NCBI RefSeq assembly: GCF_039536245.1
Contig: NZ_BAAAYN010000006.1
Coordinates: 124,001 to 188,000 of the forward strand
Reading direction: 5' to 3'
Origin: Cryptosporangium minutisporangium
GTDB lineage: Bacteria; Actinomycetota; Actinomycetes; Mycobacteriales; Cryptosporangiaceae
Length of the DNA stretch: 64,000 nt
How positions within the stretch are numbered: the stretch's first letter is position 1; each line of letters opens with the position of its first letter. The translations under genes were made by a program, and so were the position numbers. This document shows, one piece after another, positions 19,411-27,941 of this stretch. The notes beneath the pieces are model-generated. The model did not search any database, was not told where the DNA came from, and saw only the letters and a program-made list of their open reading frames with translations.

Positions 19411-20097
19411 TCAGGGATGCGAACCGGAGGTGGCGAGCGCTCCGGCCAACGTCCGCACGATGGCGGCGAACGCGACCGCGTGGCCCATCGCGTTGCCGTG
19501 GAGCAGATCGCTCGCGTAGAGGTCCGGGTCGGCGCCGCGCGGATGGTGGTGGGTGTCCACGTGGATGCCGCCGACGGCGGCGGTCAGCGCTGCGGTTATC
19601 TCGTCCAGCTCGTCCATGCGGTGGGTCATCAGGCCGGTCAGCTTCGGCGTCATCAGCCCCGACCGGGGGAGGTCGAACAGACCCATGGTGACGACGAGCG
19701 CGCCGGCCGCGGCGAGCGGTCGGATCAAGCCTTCGAGGTCGCGGCGTAGTTGCCCGGGGTCGTACTCGCGGCCGAGCGCGTCGTTGCCGCCGGCGGCGAC
19801 CAGTGCGATGTCGGGCCGCAGGTCGAGCGCCGCCCTGAGCTGCGTCGCCGTGATCGCGCTGGCGGTCAGCTCGCGGACCCCGAGGTTCCGGTACACGAAC
19901 TCCGGACGGGTGGCGGCCAGCGCCTCGGCGAACCGATCGGCGAAGGACAGATCGCGGTAGCCGGACACCGGCTCGCGGACTCCGGCCGCGACGCTGTCAC
20001 CCACCACCACCAGCCGCTGCCACGGTGCGGGCCGGAGGAGCTCCGCGGCCTCGTCCGGGTCGATGCAGTCGGGGTCGGACGCTTCGAGAATGGTCAT
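19411..20097 (-). CDS. SGNH/GDSL hydrolase family protein
   Basis: A 228-residue esterase/lipase-like protein. Block I V-V-G-D-S-V-A-A-G carries the nucleophile Ser35, block III G-G-N-D is near residue 98, and the terminal D-x-x-H is seen in S-D-L-L-H near residue 204. No signal peptide, so it is probably cytosolic. Its ATG overlaps the stop of the upstream DHA2 exporter (ATGA), so the two are translationally coupled and may act on or export the same compound. Confidence 0.88.
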   Translation of the reverse strand: MTILEASDPDCIDPDEAAELLRPAPWQRLVVVGDSVAAGVREPVSGYRDLSFADRFAEALAATRPEFVYRNLGVRELTASAITATQLRAALDLRPDIALVAAGGNDALGREYDPGQLRRDLEGLIRPLAAAGALVVTMGLFDLPRSGLMTPKLTGLMTHRMDELDEITAALTAAVGGIHVDTHHHPRGADPDLYASDLLHGNAMGHAVAFAAIVRTLAGALATSGSHP

Positions 20098-21491
20098 GAT
20101 GGGTCTCCTGCCGTGGCGAGCGATTGCGAGTGGACGGGCTGGGGAGCGGGGGCGGTGAGCAGCAGCGCGGCGACCGATCCCGCGAACGCGCTCGCGGCGG
20201 CGAACCAGTAGACGGCGGCGTACCCGTTCGTGTCGCTGGTGAGGATCAGGCCGAGCACCGCCACGCCCGCGGCGCCGCCCAGCTGCCGCGCGGCGATGTT
20301 CAGTCCGGTCGCGGCCGCGAACTTCTGCGGTTCGACGGCGAGCGCGGCGGCGCTGGATGCTCCGACGCTGAACGCGCCGATGCCGACGCCGAGCCCGATC
20401 CCGCCGGGGAGCCACGCGGCGAGGAAGTGCGGATCGGTCGGCAGCCAGAGCGCGAGCGCGGCACACGTCGCCCCGAGTACCAAGCCGCCGACCGCGACCA
20501 GCGTCCGCGCGGAGGGAGGTCGTCGGAGCCGGCCGATCGCGAGCCCGGCGACGGTGGACGCCACCGCGCCCGGCGTCATCGCCAGGCCGGCGCGCAGCTG
20601 CGAGTACTCCCAGACGTTCACCAGGTAGAGGACGCCGAGCAAGAGCGTTGCGTAGAGCGCGAGGCCGAGCAGCGCCGAGACGAGGTTCGCGCCGGCGTAG
20701 GCCCGGATCGACCAGAGCGAGGTGTCGATCGCCGGCCGCGGATGGCGGTGCGAGCGGCTGAGCGTCCAGTAGCCGGCGATCAGGGCACCGGCCGCGGACG
20801 CGAGCGTCCGCCAGTCCGTCCAACCCCAATCCTGGCCTTGGGAGAGGGCGAGGACCAGCAACGCCGCCGCGGCCGTGAGCAGAACCGTTCCGAGCCGGTC
20901 CGGTGCGCGTCCGGTGGCCACCGGCGCGACGCGCAGCCGCCGACCGGCGACGTAGAGCCAGACACCGATCGGGAGGTTGATGCAGAACAGCCACCGCCAG
21001 TCGAGGGTGTCGACGACGACACCGCCCAGCGCGGGCCCGATGGCGGCGGCCAGCGCGGCGGACGCCGTCCACACTCCGATCGCGGCCGGCCGCCGCGCCG
21101 GCGGGGTGTCGGCCAGCACGAACCCGAGCGAGGCCGGGATGAGGAGCGCGGCGCCGACGCCCTGCAGCGCCCGGGCGGCGAGCAGCGCCGAGTAGTGGGG
21201 CGCGGCGGCGGCGAGCAGCGACGCCAGCGTGAACGTGGCGGCGCCGGCCGCGAAGAGGCGCTGCCTGCCCAGCGAGTCGGCGAGTCCGCCTGCCGGTGCC
21301 AGGAGCGCGGCGAACAGGATCGTGTAGAGGGTGACGACCCAGGTCAGGGACGTCAGACCGACGTCGAACTCGTGCGCGATGTCGGGCACCGCGAGGTTGG
21401 TGATCATGACGTCGAGGAAGGCGAGGAACGTGGCGCCGCAGGCGAGCGCCAACGGAACTTTCGACGGAGGACCGTCGTCGGAGGAGGCCAT
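20094..21491 (-). CDS. MFS drug:H+ antiporter, DHA2 (EmrB/QacA) family
   Basis: A 465-residue exporter with about 14 helices. DHA2 motifs are readable: L-D-V-M-I-T-N-L-A-V-P-D-I in helix 1, G-G-L-A-D-S-L-G-R-Q-R between helices 2 and 3, and G-P-A-L-G-G in helix 5. The ATG at 21491 is preferred because the longer reading frame runs into the divergent TetR gene. That repressor (21558) and a 16-base dyad between them make a classic repressor/exporter pair. Confidence 0.9.
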   Translation of the reverse strand: MASSDDGPPSKVPLALACGATFLAFLDVMITNLAVPDIAHEFDVGLTSLTWVVTLYTILFAALLAPAGGLADSLGRQRLFAAGAATFTLASLLAAAAPHYSALLAARALQGVGAALLIPASLGFVLADTPPARRPAAIGVWTASAALAAAIGPALGGVVVDTLDWRWLFCINLPIGVWLYVAGRRLRVAPVATGRAPDRLGTVLLTAAAALLVLALSQGQDWGWTDWRTLASAAGALIAGYWTLSRSHRHPRPAIDTSLWSIRAYAGANLVSALLGLALYATLLLGVLYLVNVWEYSQLRAGLAMTPGAVASTVAGLAIGRLRRPPSARTLVAVGGLVLGATCAALALWLPTDPHFLAAWLPGGIGLGVGIGAFSVGASSAAALAVEPQKFAAATGLNIAARQLGGAAGVAVLGLILTSDTNGYAAVYWFAAASAFAGSVAALLLTAPAPQPVHSQSLATAGDPS

Positions 21492-21506
21492 GCCGCCGAA
21501 TTTAGA

Positions 21507-21522
21507 GTCCGATCGTTCGGAC
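21507..21522. promoter_or_regulatory. 16-bp dyad between DHA2 exporter and TetR gene
   Basis: GTCCGA-TCGT-TCGGAC has perfect 6-base arms. It lies 15 bases from the exporter start and 35 bases from the TetR start, so the divergent TetR protein probably binds here. Confidence 0.6.
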
Positions 21523-21557
21523 GTCAAACGCGTACGATCGTGCGGTAAAGTGAGCCC

Positions 21558-22160
21558 ATGACCGGACGACGAAGCGCCGTGGACGCGCTCGAGACACGCG
21601 CCGCGATTCTGCGGACGGCTGCCGACATCGCCTCGCTCGAAGGGCTCGAAGGGTTGTCGATCGGTCGGCTGGCGACCGAGCTGTCGATGAGCAAGTCCGG
21701 TGTGCTCGGGCAGTTCGGCAGTAAGGAAGAGCTGCAGCTGGAGACCGTGCGGCTGGTACTCGCGAACTTCCGGACCCGGGTCTGGGAACCCGCCCAGCAT
21801 CTGGAGCGCGGACTGCCGCGTCTCCTGGGGATCTGCGACGCGTGGGCTCGTTACGAAGTGGACCCCGGCTACCCCGGCGGGTGCTGCGTGGCGACGTTCT
21901 CCTACGAGTTCGACGGTCGTCCGGGGCGGGTGCGCGACGAGCTCGCCCGTGGTGTCCGGCAGTGGCGTGCGACGCTCGTCCGGGAGATCACCACCGCGAT
22001 CGAGGCCGGTGACTTGCCGGCCGACCTCCACCCGGAGCAGACCGCGTTCAGCCTGGACGCGATCGCGTCGGGGGTCGGACCGGCCCGGCTGCTGCACGGC
22101 GACGCGGAGATCGGAAGCTGGGCGGTCCAGGCCATGCGCACCGCCCTGCGCGCCTCCTGA
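21558..22160 (+). CDS. TetR-family repressor of the adjacent exporter
   Basis: A 200-residue regulator with an N-terminal helix-turn-helix (A-A-I-L-R-T-A-A-D-I-A through S-M-S-K-S-G-V-L-G-Q-F). The C-terminal part contains Y-P-G-G-C-C, the cysteine motif common in the TetR C-terminal family with this exporter arrangement. Divergent from the DHA2 exporter with a dyad between them. Confidence 0.9.
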   Translation: MTGRRSAVDALETRAAILRTAADIASLEGLEGLSIGRLATELSMSKSGVLGQFGSKEELQLETVRLVLANFRTRVWEPAQHLERGLPRLLGICDAWARYEVDPGYPGGCCVATFSYEFDGRPGRVRDELARGVRQWRATLVREITTAIEAGDLPADLHPEQTAFSLDAIASGVGPARLLHGDAEIGSWAVQAMRTALRAS

Positions 22161-22215
22161 ACTCGGGGGCGCGTGCGCCGTTCGAGGCGCGCGCGGTCGG
22201 GGTACAGCGTCTGAC

Positions 22216-22989
22216 GTGGACGCTCTCGTCTTCGGTGTGATCGCCTCCAGCGCGCTGGTGATCGGCGCGCTGGCGGGCTCGCGCATCCGCTTGCCGAAGG
22301 CGGTGCTCGCCGCGATGCTCGCCTTCGCATCCGGCGCGCTGATCACCGCCCTGGCGTTCGAATTGTTCGAGGACGCCTACGAACACGGCGGAATCTGGCG
22401 CGCTGCCGCGGGTCTGGCGGTCGGCGCGGTCGTCTTCACCGGAATCAGCGCCTGGCTCGATCGGTTGGCCGAAGGCCGGCACGAGGAGGCGCACGGCAGC
22501 GAGAAGCTCGACCCCGACGCTGCCGCCGTCGACCGGGCCCCGTCCGCGGCGTCGACCTCCGGCTCGGCCGGACTCGCGCTGCTGGCGGCCGTCACGCTGG
22601 ACGGTGTGCCGGAGAACCTGGCGCTCGGGATCTCGCTGGGTGAGGGCACGGGGGGCCTGGCGCTGCTCGCTGCGATCTTCGTGTCGAACTTCCCCGAGGC
22701 GCTGGTCGGCAGCGCGTCCATGCGGGAGCAGGGGCGCTCGCAGGCGTTCATTCTCGGGACCTGGCTCGGGTGCGCGGCGCTGCTGACCCTCGCGGTCGTG
22801 GTCGGCGCCGGGCCGTTGTCGAACACGTCACCGGAGACGATCTCGCTGCCGCTGGCCTTTGCCGCCGGAGCGGTTCTCGCCTCGCTGGCCGACACGTTGA
22901 TGCCGGAGGCGTACGCGAAGGGCGGGCCCACCGTCGCGCTGAGTACGACCGCCGGTTTCATCCTGTCTTTCGTGCTCTCGACCATTTAG
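22216..22989 (+). CDS. ZIP-family divalent metal transporter
   Basis: A 257-residue membrane protein with about eight helices and a charged loop after helix 3 (22490-22560). The helix-4 signature region reads D-G-V-P-E-N-L-A-L-G-I-S, aligning with H-N-x-P-E-G-x-x-x-G of ZIP zinc/iron transporters, and helix 5 has F-V-S-N-F-P-E-A. The usual helix-4 His is replaced by Asp and P-E-G by P-E-N, so metal choice may differ or transport may be altered. GTG start at 22216 with a weak ribosome site. Confidence 0.75.
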   Translation: MDALVFGVIASSALVIGALAGSRIRLPKAVLAAMLAFASGALITALAFELFEDAYEHGGIWRAAAGLAVGAVVFTGISAWLDRLAEGRHEEAHGSEKLDPDAAAVDRAPSAASTSGSAGLALLAAVTLDGVPENLALGISLGEGTGGLALLAAIFVSNFPEALVGSASMREQGRSQAFILGTWLGCAALLTLAVVVGAGPLSNTSPETISLPLAFAAGAVLASLADTLMPEAYAKGGPTVALSTTAGFILSFVLSTI

Positions 22990-23123
22990 CACACTTCGCG
23001 CCCCCGGCGGCGGGCCGTCTGTTGGATCTTCACTAAGCGACAAGTCGTGATTACTCTGCGTGGATCGGCGGGTAGTAGGCGCACGAGCGTGACGAGTCCC
23101 CACCCCCGACCGTAGGAGTCCTC

Positions 23124-23537
23124 ATGAGCCAACCGTCGTCCAGACCCGCGACCGAGTCGCTATCGACCGGCGAACTCGTCACTCGCCTCACCGCCCAGAT
23201 GTCCACTCTGGTGCGCGACGAGCTGGCCCTCGCCCGTGCCGAGCTGACCGAAAAGGGCAAGAAGGCCGGCAAGGGTGCCGGCCTGCTCGGCGGCGCGGGC
23301 GTCCTCGCGTTCTACGGCGTAGCCGCCCTGCTCACCGCCGTGATCGCCGCGCTCGCGCTGGCACTGCCGGTGTGGGCCGCAGCGCTCATCGTCGCCGTCG
23401 TCCTCTTCCTGGTGGCCGGTGTCGTCGCGCTGCTCGGGAAGAAGAACCTGGCGAAGGCCGGGCCGCCAGTGCCGACCGAAGCCGTCGAGGGCGTCAAACG
23501 TGACGTCCGAACCGTAAAGGAGCACGCACAGCGATGA
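23124..23537 (+). CDS. Holin-X family (phage holin superfamily III) membrane protein
   Basis: A 137-residue protein with the actinobacterial holin-X layout. An amphipathic N-terminus (S-T-G-E-L-V-T-R-L-T-A-Q-M-S-T-L-V-R-D-E) precedes a Lys-rich stretch and two adjacent membrane helices (about 60-105). Despite the name it is a chromosomal envelope protein with no phage genes nearby. Ribosome site AGGAGT. Overlaps the DUF3618 gene by 4 bases (ATGA). Confidence 0.88.
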   Translation: MSQPSSRPATESLSTGELVTRLTAQMSTLVRDELALARAELTEKGKKAGKGAGLLGGAGVLAFYGVAALLTAVIAALALALPVWAAALIVAVVLFLVAGVVALLGKKNLAKAGPPVPTEAVEGVKRDVRTVKEHAQR

Positions 23538-23938
23538 GTCCTACCCACCGTCCCCCATCGACGGACAATCCCGACGTACTGCGAGCCGAGATCTCCGAAA
23601 CACGCGCTGACCTCGGCGACACCGTCGACGCGCTGGCCGCCAAGACCGACCTCCGCGGCCGGGCCAAGTCCCGGCTGGCCGAGCGTCGGCAAGCGGCGAC
23701 GGCCGCCGCCGGTCGGGTCACCACGCAGATCCGCGCGAAAGCCGCCCCCGCCGCAGGGCAGGCCCGCGGTTACGCACTGACCGCCCGCGAGAAGGTCTCC
23801 GCCACCAGCCCGCGTACCCGCGGCTCCGCCAGAGCCGCCGCCGGTGCGGCAGTCCTGGCGACGCTGATCCTCCTCGGCCTCCGCCGTCGGCGCCGCCGCG
23901 CCGCCGCGCCGTGGTACCGGCGACTGCCGGGCCGCTGA
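23534..23938 (+). CDS. DUF3618 domain protein
   Basis: A 134-residue protein whose N-terminus carries the DUF3618 signature: L-R-A-E-I-S-E-T-R-A-D-L-G-D-T-V-D-A-L. A long basic helix follows, then one C-terminal membrane helix with an Arg-rich end. In actinobacteria this domain usually sits beside a holin-X protein, as here. The role is thought to concern the envelope but is unproved. Confidence 0.88.
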   Translation: MSPTHRPPSTDNPDVLRAEISETRADLGDTVDALAAKTDLRGRAKSRLAERRQAATAAAGRVTTQIRAKAAPAAGQARGYALTAREKVSATSPRTRGSARAAAGAAVLATLILLGLRRRRRRAAAPWYRRLPGR

Positions 23939-23941
23939 CCT

Positions 23942-23993
23942 ACCGGAACGTTCCGGCCGGCCCGGCGAGCGATCGCCAGGCCGGCGTTCCGGT
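23942..23993. terminator. Bidirectional hairpin between convergent genes
   Basis: ACCGGAACG (23942-23950) pairs with CGTTCCGGT (23985-23993), and inside it CCGGCC pairs with GGCCGG after a 2-base bulge, giving a ~15-pair stem. It fills the gap between DUF3618 and the convergent epoxide hydrolase gene. Confidence 0.6.
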
Positions 23994-24001
23994 CGGATCG
24001 G

Positions 24002-25156
24002 TCAGCGCACCAGGCGGAAGAACGCGCGCACGTCGTTCACCAGCAGGTCGGGGACTTCCAGGGCGGGGAAGTGGCCGCCGCGCCGGTGCTCCGCCCAGTA
24101 GCGGATGTCCGGATAGCGCCGTTCGGCCCAGCGGCGGGACGGGCGCGGCACCTCGGCGGGGAAGATCGAGGCGCCGACCGGCACCTGAACCGGGTCCGTG
24201 GCGGCTCCGGTGATCCAGCCCGAGACCCGCTCGATGCTCTCGGCGTACAGGCGGGCCGACGACGCGGCCGAGCCGGTGAGCCAGTACAGCGTCACCTGGT
24301 CGAGGACCTGGTCCCTGGACAGGCCGTCGAATCCGGCCGAAGAGGTGTCGGTCCAGGTCAGCAGCTTCTCACCCAGCCAGGCGCAGAGGCCGGCGGGAGA
24401 GTCGACGAGGGCGTAACCCAGGGTCTGAGGCGCGGTGCGGTGCACCTCTGAGTAGGCCGAGGCGGATCGTCCGCGCTCGTGCAGCCGCGCCAGCGCGTCG
24501 CGCTCGTCGTCGGTGAGTTGATCGGACGGGTCCGGACCCGCGAGCGGTGGGACGAGATGGACACCGGCCACGTGCTCGGCGTCGAGCGTGCCGAGCAGGC
24601 TGGAGACGCTGGTGCCCCAGTCACTCCCGGCCGCACCGTACCGGGAGTACCCGAGCCCGGCCATCAGCGTCGCCCACGCGCCGGCGATCCGCTCGACTCC
24701 CCAGCCGGGCTCGGTGGGCTTGCCGCTGAAGCCGTAGCCGGGAAGCGACGGGATCACCACGTCGAACGCATCCTGGGCGGTGCCGCCGTAGCGCACCGGA
24801 TCGGTGAGCGGGCCGACGAGCCCGGCCAGTTCCAGCACCGATCCCGGCCAGCCGTGGGTGAGCACCAGCGGGAACGCTCCCGGATGCGGGGAGCGTGCGT
24901 GCAGCACGTGCAGGTCGACGCCGTCCACCCGGACCAGGTACTGCGGCACCGCGTTGAGCCGCGCTTCGGTGACCCGCCAGTCGTAGCCGTCGGCCCAGTA
25001 GCGGCACAGGTCCGCGAGGGCGGGCAGGGGCACGCCCTGAGCCCACCCGGCCACCGGCGCGGTCTCCGGCCAGCGCGTGCGCGCGAGCCGGGTGCGCAGG
25101 TCGGCCAGGTCGGACTCCGGCACGCTCACTCGGTAGGGCGAGAGCTCGAGAACCAT
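24002..25156 (-). CDS. Epoxide hydrolase (EHN-type alpha/beta hydrolase)
   Basis: A 384-residue alpha/beta hydrolase. An N-terminal EHN lid segment (P-Y-R-V-S-V-P-E-S-D-L-A-D-L-R, residues 7-21) precedes the oxyanion motif H-G-W-P-G-S at 101-106, nucleophile Asp179 in G-S-D-W-G and base His362 in G-G-H-F-P-A. These are the marks of juvenile-hormone/microsomal-type epoxide hydrolases, which open epoxides to diols. The ATG at 25156 has a CGGAG site. It stands alone between an inverted terminator and a decapitated ROK gene. Confidence 0.9.
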   Translation of the reverse strand: MVLELSPYRVSVPESDLADLRTRLARTRWPETAPVAGWAQGVPLPALADLCRYWADGYDWRVTEARLNAVPQYLVRVDGVDLHVLHARSPHPGAFPLVLTHGWPGSVLELAGLVGPLTDPVRYGGTAQDAFDVVIPSLPGYGFSGKPTEPGWGVERIAGAWATLMAGLGYSRYGAAGSDWGTSVSSLLGTLDAEHVAGVHLVPPLAGPDPSDQLTDDERDALARLHERGRSASAYSEVHRTAPQTLGYALVDSPAGLCAWLGEKLLTWTDTSSAGFDGLSRDQVLDQVTLYWLTGSAASSARLYAESIERVSGWITGAATDPVQVPVGASIFPAEVPRPSRRWAERRYPDIRYWAEHRRGGHFPALEVPDLLVNDVRAFFRLVR

Positions 25157-25189
25157 CGGTACTCCGGGAATGTCGTCAGAGGTCGGACA

Positions 25190-25849
25190 GGAGGAGTCGG
25201 GAACGACGCCACGCTGGCCGGCGTCGCCGAAGCCCGTACCGGTGCCGCCGCGGGCGCCCGCACGGCGCTGCACCTGCTGGTGGACGTCGGCGTCGGGGGC
25301 GGTTTGGTGGTGAACGGTCGGCCGCTGACCGGCGCTTCCGGTGCTGGCGGCGAGGTCGGCCACCCGCCGTTCGGCACCCCCGGCCAGCGGTGCCCCTGCG
25401 GGGCCGCCGCCTGCTGGGACCTGGAGGTCGACGGTCGTGCGCTCGCCCGTCACCTCGCGGACGAGGCGCCCGACGACCCATACGACTACGCGCAGTCGGT
25501 GCTCGACCGTGCGGAGCGCGGAGACCCCGACGCCGCAGCGGCCGTCGCGCGGGTCGCCGCCGCGCTCGCCCGGGGCACCGCCGGACTGGCCAATCTCCAC
25601 GATCCCGACATCGTGACCCTCGACGGGCTCGCCATCCCGCTCCGCGCCGCCGCGACGGACGCCTTCGACACCGCCTATACCGCCGGGCTGATGACGTTTC
25701 ATCGGGACCGGCCGCCGCGCGTGATCGATGCCGCACACCGCGATCACGGCGCGCTCTCCGGAGCCGCCGCCGTCGGCCTGGATCACCTGACGTCGGAGGC
25801 GGCACTGGCCGACTGGCACGACCTCCACGCGCGCGAAGGCGGTTCGTGA
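25190..25849 (+). pseudogene. 5'-truncated ROK-family (NagC-like) gene
   Basis: About 219 codons match the C-terminal half of ROK repressors/kinases. They begin at V-G-N-D-A-T-L-A-G, equivalent to the E-N-D-A-N-L-A strand in the middle of the fold. They continue through G-V-G-G-G-L-V-V-N-G, G-E-V-G-H-P-P-F-G and the zinc-ligand region C-P-C-G-A-A-A-C-W. The N-terminal helix-turn-helix and first ATPase lobe are missing, and homology stops right where the epoxide hydrolase promoter begins. No ribosome site or start suits this piece, so it is probably a dead remnant. Confidence 0.75.
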
Positions 25850-25869
25850 GACCGGCGCGACGGCGGCGC

Positions 25870-26232
25870 TCAGCAGGGTGTTTGTTGGTGGACCGTCAGC
25901 TTCCAGCCGTCCTGCCTACGGACGTAGACGCTGCTGATCAAGGCGGAGTACGGCGCACTGCCGTCGCGCTGGGCGTCGGCGCGGTAAGCGACCACCGCGG
26001 TGTCCGGAGTCGGCCGGACGACCCGCCAGTCGGACAGCTCGAAGGAGGCCCAGGGCTGCCCGGACATCGACTTCAGGATGGTGTCCCGATCGTCGAGCGC
26101 GAGACCGCCCGGCAGCAGCATCAGGACCGCGTCGTCCAGAACGCGTTCGTAGAACTCGAGCGCGGCCGCGGGGCCGGAGGCCAGTGCGCGCCAGCCCTGC
26201 TCCTCGAGCGTGGTCACCTCGTCGGAACTCAT
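25870..26232 (-). CDS. SnoaL/DUF4440-like NTF2-fold protein
   Basis: A 120-residue small alpha/beta cone protein. An N-terminal helix pair ends in Y-E-R-V-L-D-D-A-V-L-M-L-L-P-G-G, and the closing strands read S-S-V-Y-V-R-R-Q-D-G-W-K-L-T-V-H. This is the standard outline of stand-alone NTF2-like/DUF4440 proteins, which may bind or isomerise small molecules. Catalytic residues cannot be named. It lies 34 bases after the kinase gene on the same strand and may be cotranscribed. Confidence 0.75.
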   Translation of the reverse strand: MSSDEVTTLEEQGWRALASGPAAALEFYERVLDDAVLMLLPGGLALDDRDTILKSMSGQPWASFELSDWRVVRPTPDTAVVAYRADAQRDGSAPYSALISSVYVRRQDGWKLTVHQQTPC

Positions 26233-26266
26233 CAGCTAAACCTCCCGGTGAGAGTTGGACCTGCGG

Positions 26267-27865
26267 TCAGCCCGAGAGCGCGCTGTTCTGCCTCCACCAG
26301 GTCGCGACCGCGTCCGTGTCGTAGTCCTGCAACTCGGCGCCGACGAGCGTGTCCCGGTCGCCCCAATTGATCCACCAACCACCGTCCGTCCAGTAGCAGG
26401 CCACGGTGCCGCGCTGGCCCCAGTCGCCGTACCCCTCGCTGCCGCCGTTGGCGCAGTAGTGCTCCGCGCCGTCCGGGTTGTCGTCGTTCATCTCCTCGAA
26501 GTGCGAGACGAAGTCCTGCTGGCTCTCGAAGCGGTAGAAGCGGACCTGCGTCCGCAGCGCACCGACCGTGTCGCAGACGATCGTGGCGTCGACGTCGGAG
26601 CCGTCGGGATCGGGCCCCGACCGGCAGGTCTGCTTGTCGATCCCTCGTCCGGGGAGCCCGCTCCACAACGCGGCCTCGTCGGACGAGAGACCGGCGGGCG
26701 GGCTTGCGGACGGCGACGCCGAGGGCGTCGGGCTCGACGACGAGCTCGGCGTGGGATCGGCGGTCGTGGCGGTGAGGTCGGAGCCCTTCCCGTCGCCGAG
26801 CGAGGTGATCGCGTACGCGGCCAGCGCGAGCAGGAGCAGCAGCACGGCACCGGCGGCGGCGAGCACGACCCGCGGCCGGCCTGGCCCGAGCAGCCGCTGC
26901 GGCCGCCCGGGCGGCGCGCCCACGGCCGGCGCGCCGACGAACGGGGGCATGGGCTCGATGCTCGTCGGACGCAGCGGTGGCCGGGGCGGGTCCGGGCCGA
27001 GGGCCAGCGCCGCGGTCGCGGCGAGCAGCGCGCCCGGCGCCCGTCCGTTCGGCGCGGCGATGGCCCGCAGCGCCTCGGCCGTCGCGTCCGCGTCCGGGCG
27101 CTGCGCCGGGTCCTTGGCCAGCAGACCGTCGATGATCGGCGCGAGCGCCCCGGCGCGGACCGGCGGGCGGTGGGGCGCCGTGGCGACGGCGAACAACCCG
27201 GAGAGCGCATCCGCGGCCTCGAACGCCTCGCCGCCCTCGACTGCGACGTAGAGCGTGGCGCCGAGCGCGAACAGGTCGGCCGGCGGACCCGCCGTGCCCT
27301 GGATCAGGCGCTCGGGCGCGATGTAGCCGGGCGTGCCGAGCAGCACACCGGCGGCGGTGCGTGCGCTGCCGCCGAGCGCCGACGCGATCGAGAAGTCGCT
27401 GAGCAGCACGGTCCCGTCCGGCTGGATCAGGACGTTCGCCGGTTTCACGTCCCGGTGCACCACGCCGGCCCGATGGGCGGCTGCCAGCGCGTCCAGGACG
27501 GTCAGCCCGAGGCGCGCGGCGATGTCGGGCGGTAACGGACCGGCGGCCGCGACGACCCGGTCGAGCGAGTGCCCGCGCACCAGGCGCATTACGATGAACG
27601 GCTGGCCGGCCTCCTCGACGACGTCGTACACCGCGACGATGTTCGGATGGTCGAGCGCACCGGCCGTGCGCGCTTCCTGCATCGCGCGGGCGACCATCGC
27701 CGCGCGCTCCGCGTCCGTGGACAGCGGCGGTACCGCCAGCGCTTTGACCGCTACCTCTCGGCCCAGCCGCTCGTCGAGGGCGCGCCAGACCACGCCCATG
27801 CCGCCCCGGCCGATCTCCGCGATCGGCCGGTAGCGGCCACCGATCAGGTGGCCCACCGCATCCAT
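26267..27865 (-). CDS. Transmembrane Ser/Thr protein kinase (Pkn type) with DFS motif
   Basis: A 532-residue kinase. The cytosolic N-terminal kinase domain (10-275) has the glycine loop G-R-G-G-M-G, Lys41, Glu64, H-R-D-V-K-P-A-N (Asp139, Asn144) and G-T-P-G-Y-I-A-P-E. The magnesium motif is D-F-S (157-159) instead of D-F-G; the metal-binding Asp is kept, so activity is still likely. A membrane helix lies near 330-350, then a Ser/Pro/Thr linker. An extracytoplasmic domain of ~145 residues has four cysteines and many Trp, and there are no PASTA repeats. It probably senses a surface signal. The gene starts 76 bases beyond the acyltransferase stop on the same strand. Confidence 0.9.
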   Translation of the reverse strand: MDAVGHLIGGRYRPIAEIGRGGMGVVWRALDERLGREVAVKALAVPPLSTDAERAAMVARAMQEARTAGALDHPNIVAVYDVVEEAGQPFIVMRLVRGHSLDRVVAAAGPLPPDIAARLGLTVLDALAAAHRAGVVHRDVKPANVLIQPDGTVLLSDFSIASALGGSARTAAGVLLGTPGYIAPERLIQGTAGPPADLFALGATLYVAVEGGEAFEAADALSGLFAVATAPHRPPVRAGALAPIIDGLLAKDPAQRPDADATAEALRAIAAPNGRAPGALLAATAALALGPDPPRPPLRPTSIEPMPPFVGAPAVGAPPGRPQRLLGPGRPRVVLAAAGAVLLLLLALAAYAITSLGDGKGSDLTATTADPTPSSSSSPTPSASPSASPPAGLSSDEAALWSGLPGRGIDKQTCRSGPDPDGSDVDATIVCDTVGALRTQVRFYRFESQQDFVSHFEEMNDDNPDGAEHYCANGGSEGYGDWGQRGTVACYWTDGGWWINWGDRDTLVGAELQDYDTDAVATWWRQNSALSG

Positions 27866-27941
27866 GTACTCCCCAAACGTGTCGCAACCAGGAGTCTATG
27901 AAGCGCAGGCAACCAGGAGCGACCCGGGGAACGGGCCTCGA

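Noticed and set aside
23124-23537. Holin-like gene considered as a prophage remnant
   Set aside because: It belongs to the chromosomal holin-X/DUF3618 pair common in actinobacteria, and no phage genes are near.
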